Of a stretch of DNA of 64,000 nucleotides, positions 16,757 to 24,741 are shown piece by piece. Under the pieces are notes generated by a model that was given only the letters and a program-made list of their open reading frames with translations, was not told the DNA's origin and did no database searches. The first letter of the stretch is position 1; every line of letters begins with the position of its first letter. The position numbers and the translations under genes were made by a program. This DNA comes from Acidobacteriaceae bacterium (GTDB lineage: Bacteria; Acidobacteriota; Terriglobia; Terriglobales; Acidobacteriaceae), in assembly GCA_003134655.1 (NCBI GenBank), contig PLBY01000077.1, positions 31,514-95,513 of the forward strand. Direction: 5' to 3'.

Positions 16757-17239
16757 ATGCCTAAAACTATTGAAGCACGAACCTATGAAGAAGCGCTAGC
16801 CTGGCTGCGCGAACACGGGTTCGACATGACCGAAGCCCCGGGCACCACCGTGCGGGTCTTCTTGCGGAAATACAACGTATCGGCGGCCATCCAGAAGGGG
16901 CCGGACGATACGGTGAAGATCTTCGCCTACCCCGGGTATTTGATTGGCAGTGAGATTTCGAAGTTGGTCAACCGTGGGTACCAGCAGTTTCTCAAGACGT
17001 CCAAGACTGAAATCCCAGCCTCTGCCGACCATCTGAAGGCGCTGCAGACTTTCTCGGAGGAATTGAAGGAAGCGCTGAGTCTGCCCAGCCTGTACAACGA
17101 ATCGCTGGGGACGGTGAGCGAGTCCTACCAGTACGACCGCATTGAGGACCGGGACAAGGCGCCCATGGACCGGCCGAAGCGTCCGTGGGAAGTCGCGGGC
17201 AAAGAGGCAGCAGTCGCGGCGAAGAAGGGCCGGGCGTAG
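16757..17239 (+). CDS. Conserved hypothetical protein
   Basis: 160 residues, cytoplasmic by lack of a signal. Begins MPKTIEARTYEEALAWLREH with a GFDMTEAPGTTVRVFLRKYN beta segment, then KIFAYPGYLIGSEISKLVNR, helices to about residue 125, and a charged Lys/Arg/Ala-rich tail. The FLKTSKTEIPASADHLKALQ region looks like a helical linker. I recognise no characterised family. It stands alone, divergent from cysM, with a 216-base upstream region. Confidence 0.75.
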   Translation: MPKTIEARTYEEALAWLREHGFDMTEAPGTTVRVFLRKYNVSAAIQKGPDDTVKIFAYPGYLIGSEISKLVNRGYQQFLKTSKTEIPASADHLKALQTFSEELKEALSLPSLYNESLGTVSESYQYDRIEDRDKAPMDRPKRPWEVAGKEAAVAAKKGRA

Positions 17240-17256
17240 AGCACCAGTCACGGACC

Positions 17257-17322
17257 ACAAGGGGCTAAAGCCCTGTCTCTCGCAGGATCGTGACGCGGCG
17301 CTAAAGCGCCGCTCTTCCACGG
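17257..17322. repeat. Family F repeat, copy 2
   Basis: AAGGGGCTAAAGCCC, a spacer, then GGCGCTAAAGCGCC and CTCTTCCAC. Same layout as 12746-12806: a CTAAAG hairpin, a second hairpin, then CTTCCAC, placed just after a gene end. Confidence 0.65.
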
Positions 17323-17371
17323 TTGTTATCGCAGGGCGAATCGCACTTGTTATTAGGTTGTGATTGCCGCA

Positions 17372-17410
17372 TTATCTCTGTTGTTCGCGCCCGTTATCTC
17401 TGTTGTTCGC
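17372..17410. repeat. Short direct repeat, 22-bp period
   Basis: TTATCTCTGTTGTTCGC occurs exactly at 17372-17388 and 17394-17410; a decayed third unit (CTATCTCGGCTGTGAATCGC) follows. Confidence 0.75.
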
Positions 17411-17441
17411 CCCGCGCTATCTCGGCTGTGAATCGCCCTCG

Positions 17442-18611
17442 TTATGTGACTCCAAGCAGAATATCGATCGTTAGCTGATCGAGCTTTTCATAGGGCAGGC
17501 GCTTCTGCATGATCGCGTCTTTGTCGAAAACGTGGGACAACAGGGCGGCCGATCCCTTGGCGGAGTAACGGGCGGCGTTCGGAGTTCCGGGGACCGCGGC
17601 GGAAATTTCCTTGAGAATCGCTTGGATGTCGCCGTCGGCGTTCCAGCGAGCGGCCTTTTCCTTCAGAATTAAGTAGGTCCGCATGCAGCCGCGGGCGAAG
17701 TCTTTCACTCCGTCATAATCTTCGGTGCGGTAGGCGTGTGCGTCGAAGTGACGCGGGCCGTCGTAGGCGACGTCTTCCAGGAATTTCACCAGCCAGAATG
17801 CAGCCTTGGGATTGTTTGATCCAAAGCGCAGATCCTGGTCGTAGCGTCCGGGCGCCTGATCGTTCAAGTCGATGTGGAAGAGCTTGCCGGCTTCCCAGGC
17901 TTGCGCGACGCCGTGCATGAAGTTGAGTCCGGCCATCTGCTCATGCGCGACTTCGGGATTGACGCCGACCATCTCGGGATGGTCGAGCGTGGGGATGAAG
18001 CCCAGGTAGTGGCCGGTGGTGGCCATATAGATGTCGCCGCGGGGCTCGTTGGGCTTGGCTTCGAGCGCGAAGCGGTACTTGTATCCTTGAGCGATGTTGT
18101 ATTCGCAGAGATAGTTGACGGCTTCGCGCAGGCGCTTGACGGCTTCGTCGGCGCGGCGGCAGGCGTCGGTCTCGACACCTTCGCGGCCACCCCATAGGAC
18201 GAAGATTTTTGCGCCCAGTTCTGCTCCGAGGTCCATGGCGCGCAGGGTCTTCTGGAGGGCGTAGGCGCGCACTGCGGGATCGTTGGCGGTAAAGGCGCCG
18301 TCGCGGAAGACGGGATGAAAAAACAAGTTCACGGTTGCCATGGGGACGACAACACCGGCTTGCTGACACGCCTTCTTGAACTCGCGCACGATGCGGTCGC
18401 GCTCTGCGGGCGTGGCATCAATTGGGACCAGGTCGTTGTCGTGCAGATTGACGCCCCAGGCGCCGATCTCGCCCAACACGGACGCGATCTCAGTGGGAGG
18501 CATGGTGCGGCGGACGGCATCGCCGAAGGGGTCGCGACCGCGGTTGCCCAGGGTCCACAATCCGAATGAAAACTTGTGTTCGGGCTTGGGTTGGTAGTTG
18601 GTTTTGCTCAT
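17442..18611 (-). CDS. xylA: Xylose isomerase, class I
   Basis: 389 residues from ATG 18611, which has AGGGGGA just upstream. Interconverts D-xylose and D-xylulose. The length and motifs fit the Streptomyces-type class I enzyme: ring-opening His in [24 protein letters not shown], metal ligands in [33 protein letters not shown] and [15 protein letters not shown]. It follows the TPR gene by 28 bases on the same strand. The kinase gene xylB is about 13 kb away rather than adjacent. No LacI palindrome was seen directly upstream. Confidence 0.95.
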   Translation of the reverse strand: MSKTNYQPKPEHKFSFGLWTLGNRGRDPFGDAVRRTMPPTEIASVLGEIGAWGVNLHDNDLVPIDATPAERDRIVREFKKACQQAGVVVPMATVNLFFHPVFRDGAFTANDPAVRAYALQKTLRAMDLGAELGAKIFVLWGGREGVETDACRRADEAVKRLREAVNYLCEYNIAQGYKYRFALEAKPNEPRGDIYMATTGHYLGFIPTLDHPEMVGVNPEVAHEQMAGLNFMHGVAQAWEAGKLFHIDLNDQAPGRYDQDLRFGSNNPKAAFWLVKFLEDVAYDGPRHFDAHAYRTEDYDGVKDFARGCMRTYLILKEKAARWNADGDIQAILKEISAAVPGTPNAARYSAKGSAALLSHVFDKDAIMQKRLPYEKLDQLTIDILLGVT

Positions 18612-18639
18612 GGATTCCCCCTTCGCTTTTGCAGTCACG

Positions 18640-19800
18640 TTATCTAGCCTCCGATGGATTCAAAGCCGGCGGAGAAGAAGAGATCTTCCCTACCAGGCTG
18701 TCTTCTGCCTTCTTGTGCAGTTCCTGAACTCTGTGCAGTTCCTTTTCCGCCTCTGCCGGCTTGCCGAGGGCCTGGTACAAGCGCCCGAGCTGGTAATGAG
18801 CGTCGGGGATAGCGGGATCGAGAGCCACAGCACGAAGGAGAGCGGGCTGGGCTTCTTTGTAGTTTTTCTGCTGCATGTAGATCGCGCCTAGATCGACATA
18901 GACGATGCGCAGGTTCTTCTGTGCGCTCATGGAGCGTTTGAGCAGAGAGAGGGCCTCGTCGGGATGGTTGCTCTTCCATTCGATGTCGCCGAGATAAGCC
19001 AAAGCTTGAGCGTGGTTGGGGTCGAGGGCGAGTTCGCGATCGAACTCTTGCCGGGCTTCGTCGTACTGCTGCGACTTCCAGTGCAGGTAGCCGAGGCCGA
19101 AGTGGACGTTGGGCTCGGCGGGAGAAATTTTCGCGGCGGCTTCGAATTCAGCGATAGCTTCCGAGGTCTTGCCCGAGCCATCCAAGGCTTCGCCCAGGAG
19201 GATATGCGTAGCGGCCGAATCGGGATCTTGCTGCAGCAGTTGGCGAAACTCGTCGAGCGCGCAGGGATAGTTTTTCGCCCACAGACAGCTTTGCGCCAGC
19301 AGGCGATGCAGTTCCGTGTTGGCGGGATCGCCCTTAGCCGCGGACTGGAGATATGTGACGGCGTCGGCAAATCGCTGCGCGCCATAGTAGCTGAGGCCGA
19401 GCAGCGTGCGCGCCTGGTTGTTGGCGGGGTCCGCCGCCAGTGCGGCACGCAGGGCGACGGCTGCATCGTGGAAGTGGCCCTGCTTGAACTCGGCCAGGCC
19501 CAGGTTGAGTTCGACGCCGGGGAGTTTCGGATTGAGAGCAAGAGCGTGCTTGTAGGCGGTTGCTGCTTCCGAATACTTCTGTTCCTTGGAGAGAACAACA
19601 CCAAGACTGGCGAAGGCCGCGGCGTCGTTCGGATGGCGTGCGGTCACCGCGCGCCAGGCAACGGCGGCTTCGGGCAACTTGCCCTGTTGTTCGAGGGCGA
19701 TGGCATCCTCGGGAGTCGGGTTCTGCGCGAGCGCGCGGGTCGAAAGCAGGATCGGCAAGAGCACCACAACGAGAACGAGTTCTGCGTTCCACTTCTTCAT
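18640..19800 (-). CDS. Secreted or membrane-anchored TPR-repeat protein
   Basis: 386 residues from ATG 19800 (a TTG at 19818 is less likely). A hydrophobic N-terminus ([23 protein letters not shown]) is followed by about nine tetratricopeptide repeats, e.g. [40 protein letters not shown] and [20 protein letters not shown]. Such repeats form protein-binding superhelices. It is upstream of and probably cotranscribed with xylA, but a functional tie to xylose use is not shown by sequence. Confidence 0.88.
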   Translation of the reverse strand: MKKWNAELVLVVVLLPILLSTRALAQNPTPEDAIALEQQGKLPEAAVAWRAVTARHPNDAAAFASLGVVLSKEQKYSEAATAYKHALALNPKLPGVELNLGLAEFKQGHFHDAAVALRAALAADPANNQARTLLGLSYYGAQRFADAVTYLQSAAKGDPANTELHRLLAQSCLWAKNYPCALDEFRQLLQQDPDSAATHILLGEALDGSGKTSEAIAEFEAAAKISPAEPNVHFGLGYLHWKSQQYDEARQEFDRELALDPNHAQALAYLGDIEWKSNHPDEALSLLKRSMSAQKNLRIVYVDLGAIYMQQKNYKEAQPALLRAVALDPAIPDAHYQLGRLYQALGKPAEAEKELHRVQELHKKAEDSLVGKISSSPPALNPSEAR

Positions 19801-19956
19801 GCCTGAGACTCGGGGCAAGCGATCTTACCGAACCACAACTTCCACACTAACGTCGCGCAAGCGATCTTATCCATTCGCAGGCACGCACAGCGTTTCGATG
19901 CCGGCTTGGCAAAGAGGGTTACTGGGTGGATGGCAAACGGGTGAGCAAGTGAATAC

Positions 19957-19990
19957 GCCCCGCTCGACTCGTATTGAGCGCGAGCGGGGC
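19957..19990 (-). terminator. Strong hairpin after the TonB receptor gene
   Basis: Perfect 10-bp stem, GCCCCGCTCG and CGAGCGGGGC, 24 bases past the receptor stop. No long U run, so it may be an RNA 3'-end stabiliser more than a classic intrinsic terminator. Confidence 0.6.
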
Positions 19991-20013
19991 ATAGATAAAG
20001 CGACTGAAGCAAA

Positions 20014-23000
20014 CTAGAACATCAGCTTCAGAGCAAACTGCCACTCACGGGCATCATAGGCACTCTTGACTTCGCCGAAATCGCCAGCGTTGAAGTTAGT
20101 GCTGATACCGCCAGTGTTTGCGTTACCCTGAAACTGCGTATGGTTGAAGGCGTTGAAGGCCTCGGCTCTGAACTCCATGTGGAACCGCTCGGTGAGAGCG
20201 AAGTTCTTCAGGAGCGCCAAGTCGAAGTTATTTCGGCCGGGACCGGTGATTGCGTCGAATCCCAGATTGCCGTAGCAATCGGTGCCAGGGCCACCCACCG
20301 CACAGGCCGGTGAAGCAAAGTTGCCCGAGAACCACGCCGCAGGCGTCTTGGGGTAGGAGATCGCCCCGCTGACGACTGGACGAGTACCCGAGTTGCTGAT
20401 GTAACTGGATGCCGTATTGATTTGGCTCGTGGAATTCACTCCCAAGTTGATGGGCGCGCCCGACTCCTCGGTCACGATTCCGGAGAATTGCCATCCGCCC
20501 AAGCCTGCTCGAAGAAGGCGGCTCGTGGCAGTCCGGAACAGGGGAAGGTCGTAAACGAAGTTGGCGAAGAATACGTTTCTGCGGTCGTAAACGGACGGTC
20601 CGAAATCGTATCTCCAGCCTTGATACGGATTCGTCGCGTTGTTGAGATCGCCACCGCTGCCGGAAGCCGTAGTCGCATCCATAGCCTTCGCCACCGTGTA
20701 AGAGACTTGCAGGTGAAGGTCGCGCTTCACGGTTCCAGTAAGAGAGGTTTGCAGTGAATTGTAGTGCGCATTTGCTCCGTTAAACGCCGTCCGCATGTTG
20801 CCGAAACCGAGATAGGTCAGATCTTCGTTGAAGGTCTTCCCACCCGGAAGTCCGGTGGAGGTATGGGATGTGCCATTGACTATGTTCCCCAAGTCGGCAA
20901 GGGGTGGCAAGTTGATGGCCTGATAGTAGTTCTCATGCCGTCCCTGGCTCCCCACATAAGAGATGCTCAGCACGGTGTGGGCACCCAGCCCCTGCTGTAC
21001 ACCAACACTGTACTGATAGCTCACTGGCGGTTTGTAGTTGGTCGCGATGCCCGTAACGCCCAGAGGGAGCACAGGCAACTGCGCAGCCGTGATGACATTC
21101 CCCGACGCGAGGTCCTGGCCGGGATTGTCGAGCGAAACGCCGTTCAGCGTCGGGTTTGGATCGCCCGGCGGGTTTACGGCGCCGTTGTACATGTCGTTAC
21201 CCTGAATGCGCTCGTACATCATGCCGAAGCCGCCGCGAATGACGGTCTTGCCCTGACCCGTGAGATCGTAGGCAAATCCTAGACGTGGGCCCCAGTTATT
21301 CCAGGAGTTGTTAACCAGCCCTTTGGGGATCCCGTTCACACCGCCAGTGCCGATGCCGTTGAGGTAGAACTGATAGCCGCCAAGCACCGGATTAGTACTC
21401 GTCACCAACCCTGGGCTTGGGCCGCCGGGACAGCTACCAGCGGGCGAGTTCACGCTACAAATGTTCCCGTTCGAGTCAAAGGTTGCAGCGTTGGCCGGAT
21501 TGTAGAGATTGGGATAGAAGTTCGACGACAAGTGGTTAGCTTCGTAGGTATGCGGAATTCCGTCCCACCGGAGGCCGAGGTTCAGGGTCAACCGGCTGTT
21601 TACGCGCCAGTTATCCTGAACGTAGGCGGCCGGAGAGATGTTATTCCATTGGCCATGGATCTTGACGCCGTCCTCTGTGTACTGTTGAGCTAGACCCAAG
21701 AGGTAGTCGGCGTAATCGTAGCCCGTGAAGGAACCGTCGAACCTGAAGTTACCTTGAGTATTCGCGAATGCATCCTGACCCTTCTTGTAAATAGCCCAAC
21801 TGAAGCCGAATTTCAGTTGATGGGCGCCCTTGGTCCAGGAAACATCATCGCGGAATTGATAATCATCCGCCTTGTTCACCCAAGGGGTCCAGTTCGCGGT
21901 GTACTGGCTGCCAGTAACGCCTGCGAGCTGAATGGATGGGATCCGGGTGTCGGCGTTGGGCCCGGTAAACAGCCGGTTGAAGGTAAACCCGCTCGGCGCC
22001 GTAATCAGACCAGTCGGAATGATGTTGATCCGGTTACCGTTATAGTTGAACGCCGTCTCGTTCAGCAGCGTAGGGCTGATGACATACGTCGCATGCACGA
22101 CCGCACTGTACGAGGGGTTTCCAAAAGTATCGGCGATCGTAGGAACGTTGTCACCACTCCATTGTGTGGTTCCGTAGGTCTGCGAGATCTGCTCAGAGAT
22201 CCAGTGCCCGAACACCGAAAACTTGCTGCTAAACTGGTGATCGACTCGGGCAATTTCTTCCGTCAGGTTGGTGGGAGAGTTGTTGCCGCCCTGGAAATTC
22301 ACTCCACTGGTTGGTGTCGGGAAGATCCCGCCGTACTTGCCGCCGGCCGTCAGCAAAGCTGCAGCATTGGGTGAGATCGCGCATGACGGAATCGTGTTAC
22401 CGGGGAAGGGCGACCCTGGTATAAGCGTTGCCTGAACTGCAGCGGAACACCCAGACGCGAAACCCGCAACTCCGGTCGGCACCAGTGTATTTACGGGTTT
22501 GCCATTGTAACTAGTGGGGAGGACGGCTCCTGTACCGGTTCCATTCGCATCGGGATACGAACTTGCCAGCGGAACGGGCACATTCAGAGTTCCGCCATCA
22601 ACCTCTTTGCGCCACTCCTGGTTGTAAAAGAAGAAGGTCGGATGGTTGTTCGCCCCTGGAACCTTCCCGCCGAAGTTGAAGCCGTAAATGTTGTAGCGCA
22701 AGTGGGGGACGTTTGGCAGGAAGTAGTTGCGCGAGTTAAGAGCGTCGTTGCGGAAGAACTCCCAAGCCTCGGCGTGGAAAGTCTTTGTCCCGGACTTAAT
22801 GACGGTAGAGATCTGCGATGCGGTCGCCAGACCATACTCAGCGCTGTAGTTCGAAGTCATGTTGCGGAACTCAGCCAGCGAGTCGATCGACGGCATGACG
22901 CTGCCGCTGCTGCCACCGCGATCGAGATTTTCGCCGCCATCGATCAACTGCAGGTTGTGACCGGCACGCTGTCCGTTGATGCTCACGGTGCTGTCGCCGC

Positions 23001-23574
23001 TCACAGGCGTAAATCCCACTCTCGCGCCCTGCAGACTGGAGGCGCCAGGCGCCAGAGCAAACAACTGATACAAGCTTCGTCCGTTGGTGGCGAGCTGCGT
23101 GATTTGTTGGCCAGTGATCACGTTGCTGACCTCGCCGCTATCGGTTTGGACCGCGACCGCGTTGGCTTCAACGGTCACCTGCTCCTGAGCGCTTCCGACC
23201 TGCAACTTGAAATCAATACGGCTGCGGTCTCCGACGGCAAGGACGACATTTTTCTGCTCCGTCGCCTTAAAACCAGTCGCTGTCACACGAAGGATATAAG
23301 CCCCGATATGGAGGTCAGGCGCAACGTACTGGCCGTCGCCGTTGGTCACGGTGTTCCGAGCCACTCCGGTGTCGATATTGGTGATGACGATGGCGGCGTT
23401 GGGAACCGCTGCGCCTGTTGGGTCAGTCACTGTGCCGAGGATGGTGGCTTCCTGGGCCAAGGCTTGAGCAGCGAAGATTACGAAGAAAGCTGCGAGCAGA
23501 ACCGCAAGGCGAGAGCCATTGCGTCTCACAGCCAGGCCGAAACTCCCGGCAAACATGGGCGAGAGCGATTTCAT
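20014..23574 (-). CDS. Oar-like TonB-dependent receptor with carboxypeptidase-regulatory domain
   Basis: 1186 residues from ATG 23574, chosen because GGAGG lies 6 bases upstream; sequence before it is not conserved. A long signal peptide ends near AAQALAQ, then a carboxypeptidase regulatory-like (CarboxypepD_reg) domain (about 42-125, ATILGTVTDPTGAAVPNAAI), a plug domain (about 130-240) with QITQLATNGRSLYQLFALAP, and a large beta barrel ending in an aromatic residue (WQFALKLMF), as expected for outer-membrane insertion. These acidobacterial receptors import glycan fragments or other large substrates. A LacI-type operator sits between its -10 box and the gene, suggesting control by sugar. Confidence 0.94.
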   Translation of the reverse strand: MKSLSPMFAGSFGLAVRRNGSRLAVLLAAFFVIFAAQALAQEATILGTVTDPTGAAVPNAAIVITNIDTGVARNTVTNGDGQYVAPDLHIGAYILRVTATGFKATEQKNVVLAVGDRSRIDFKLQVGSAQEQVTVEANAVAVQTDSGEVSNVITGQQITQLATNGRSLYQLFALAPGASSLQGARVGFTPVSGDSTVSINGQRAGHNLQLIDGGENLDRGGSSGSVMPSIDSLAEFRNMTSNYSAEYGLATASQISTVIKSGTKTFHAEAWEFFRNDALNSRNYFLPNVPHLRYNIYGFNFGGKVPGANNHPTFFFYNQEWRKEVDGGTLNVPVPLASSYPDANGTGTGAVLPTSYNGKPVNTLVPTGVAGFASGCSAAVQATLIPGSPFPGNTIPSCAISPNAAALLTAGGKYGGIFPTPTSGVNFQGGNNSPTNLTEEIARVDHQFSSKFSVFGHWISEQISQTYGTTQWSGDNVPTIADTFGNPSYSAVVHATYVISPTLLNETAFNYNGNRINIIPTGLITAPSGFTFNRLFTGPNADTRIPSIQLAGVTGSQYTANWTPWVNKADDYQFRDDVSWTKGAHQLKFGFSWAIYKKGQDAFANTQGNFRFDGSFTGYDYADYLLGLAQQYTEDGVKIHGQWNNISPAAYVQDNWRVNSRLTLNLGLRWDGIPHTYEANHLSSNFYPNLYNPANAATFDSNGNICSVNSPAGSCPGGPSPGLVTSTNPVLGGYQFYLNGIGTGGVNGIPKGLVNNSWNNWGPRLGFAYDLTGQGKTVIRGGFGMMYERIQGNDMYNGAVNPPGDPNPTLNGVSLDNPGQDLASGNVITAAQLPVLPLGVTGIATNYKPPVSYQYSVGVQQGLGAHTVLSISYVGSQGRHENYYQAINLPPLADLGNIVNGTSHTSTGLPGGKTFNEDLTYLGFGNMRTAFNGANAHYNSLQTSLTGTVKRDLHLQVSYTVAKAMDATTASGSGGDLNNATNPYQGWRYDFGPSVYDRRNVFFANFVYDLPLFRTATSRLLRAGLGGWQFSGIVTEESGAPINLGVNSTSQINTASSYISNSGTRPVVSGAISYPKTPAAWFSGNFASPACAVGGPGTDCYGNLGFDAITGPGRNNFDLALLKNFALTERFHMEFRAEAFNAFNHTQFQGNANTGGISTNFNAGDFGEVKSAYDAREWQFALKLMF

Positions 23575-23660
23575 GTGGAGCCTCCGAATTAGTTGATCGC
23601 GATTAGTCGCTCGCGAACGTTTGGTCAGCGGATATCTAGGGCTGGGACTACCCCTGAAAC

Positions 23661-23674
23661 TGGAAACGTTTACG
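23661..23674 (-). promoter_or_regulatory. LacI-family operator upstream of the TonB receptor
   Basis: TGGAAACGTTTACG, 12 of 14 bases matching the perfect palindrome CGTAAACGTTTACG at 61459-61472. It starts directly after the -10 box of the receptor promoter, a position where bound repressor would block initiation. Confidence 0.7.
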
Positions 23675-23704
23675 GTGTTACGCCCCATCAATGACCGTTG
23701 TCAA
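23675..23704 (-). promoter_or_regulatory. Promoter of the TonB receptor gene
   Basis: On the minus strand, TTGACA (23699-23704), an 18-base spacer and TAACAC (23675-23680). The -35 is perfect, the -10 weak. Confidence 0.55.
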
Positions 23705-23871
23705 GAAGAAAATCGATATAGTAATGGGATTTGGGGCGGTTTTGAGTCCTCAGGTGGACCCCCTTTTGCCAACTGGGCGTATACTCGGCTGATAACAAAC
23801 GCCGCTACCTCCGGTAGATGTGGCTGTTACTAAAGAACCACAGGTTCTTAGGCAAAAGGGGCCCACTTCCC

Positions 23872-24555
23872 ATGCTGACGCTGAAGATGGCGGTATCAAC
23901 CTTGGTTCTCGGTGTGGGTTGTTCTTGCACCTTACTCGGCCAACAGAAGGGACCAGATTCTGGCGCTCAGGCCGTGCGAGAGTTCCCCGTAATCTTGCAG
24001 CAGAGCGTGTCTGCAGGCAAGACGCCGGTCGGGACCAAGATCCAGGCGAAACTCTGGGTCGCTACCTTAGTGGACGGCACAGTCATCCCAAGGAATGCCA
24101 TTTTTTCGGGAGAAGTGGTCGAATCGCTTGCCAAGACAAAGACCGATCCCTCCCGAGTTGCTCTCCGCATGGATTCCGTGCAGTGGAAGGATGGATCGGC
24201 TGCAGTGAAGGTCTACTTAACGGCATGGTATTACCCTCCCCGAACCGCAGGCGGACAGGATCTCCAGTACGGACCGCAGCAACCCGCGAACCGTACCTGG
24301 AACGGAGAAGGACAATATCCCGATCCGAATTCAAAGGTTTACAAGCCGTTTCCAGGAAGCGATTCCGGTCAAGGATCGGCCGTTCCGGACACCCCGAACG
24401 CGACCACTTCGAATCACAGGATGCTGATGCAAGATGTGGAGACCGCAAGCGGTACCGACGGCACTCTTGCCCTGGTTTCCAAGCGAACCAATATTAAGCT
24501 GGATAAGCTGACGACCTACGTGCTGGCCGGCGGCGACCTGCTTCCAGCAAAGTAA
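23872..24555 (+). CDS. Exported, possibly lipid-anchored protein of unknown function
   Basis: 227 residues from ATG 23872. The N-terminus (LTLKMAVSTLVLGVGCSC) has a hydrophobic core ending in Leu-Gly-Val-Gly-Cys, compatible with a lipobox. The body has EFPVILQQSVSAGKTPVGTK and AKLWVATLVDGTVIPRNAIF, a pattern common to acidobacterial periplasmic proteins that resemble the TrbI/VirB10 beta domain (GTxIxAxLWxxxxxGTVIPxxAxxxGxV); the relationship is only by pattern. It diverges from the TonB receptor and could share its regulatory region. Confidence 0.72.
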   Translation: MLTLKMAVSTLVLGVGCSCTLLGQQKGPDSGAQAVREFPVILQQSVSAGKTPVGTKIQAKLWVATLVDGTVIPRNAIFSGEVVESLAKTKTDPSRVALRMDSVQWKDGSAAVKVYLTAWYYPPRTAGGQDLQYGPQQPANRTWNGEGQYPDPNSKVYKPFPGSDSGQGSAVPDTPNATTSNHRMLMQDVETASGTDGTLALVSKRTNIKLDKLTTYVLAGGDLLPAK

Positions 24556-24616
24556 ATTCAGTTCCTAAATCAGTCCTACGGCACACGCCGTGCGGACTCG
24601 ACCGTGACTGGTTTCC

Positions 24617-24645
24617 TTGACCGGGCGATTCCGCTGTGCTACAAG
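24617..24645 (+). promoter_or_regulatory. Promoter of the GH3 gene
   Basis: TTGACC (24617-24622), 17 bases, TACAAG (24640-24645). The LacI-like palindrome follows 11 bases later. Confidence 0.5.
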
Positions 24646-24656
24646 CGACGGTCGAC

Positions 24657-24670
24657 CGTAATCGTTAACG
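24657..24670 (+). promoter_or_regulatory. LacI-family operator upstream of the GH3 gene
   Basis: CGTAATCGTTAACG, 12 of 14 matches to CGTAAACGTTTACG with the two changes placed symmetrically, so it remains a good dyad. It is just downstream of the proposed -10 box. Confidence 0.65.
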
Positions 24671-24741
24671 CAATTACATCTTAGCAATCGGCCAGCGCTC
24701 TCACCTGCTTTTTGACCGCGCGGGCTGGGGAGGAAATCTTC

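Noticed and set aside
17372..17440. CRISPR-like array
   Set aside because: Only two exact units, 5-base gaps instead of spacers, and no cas genes.
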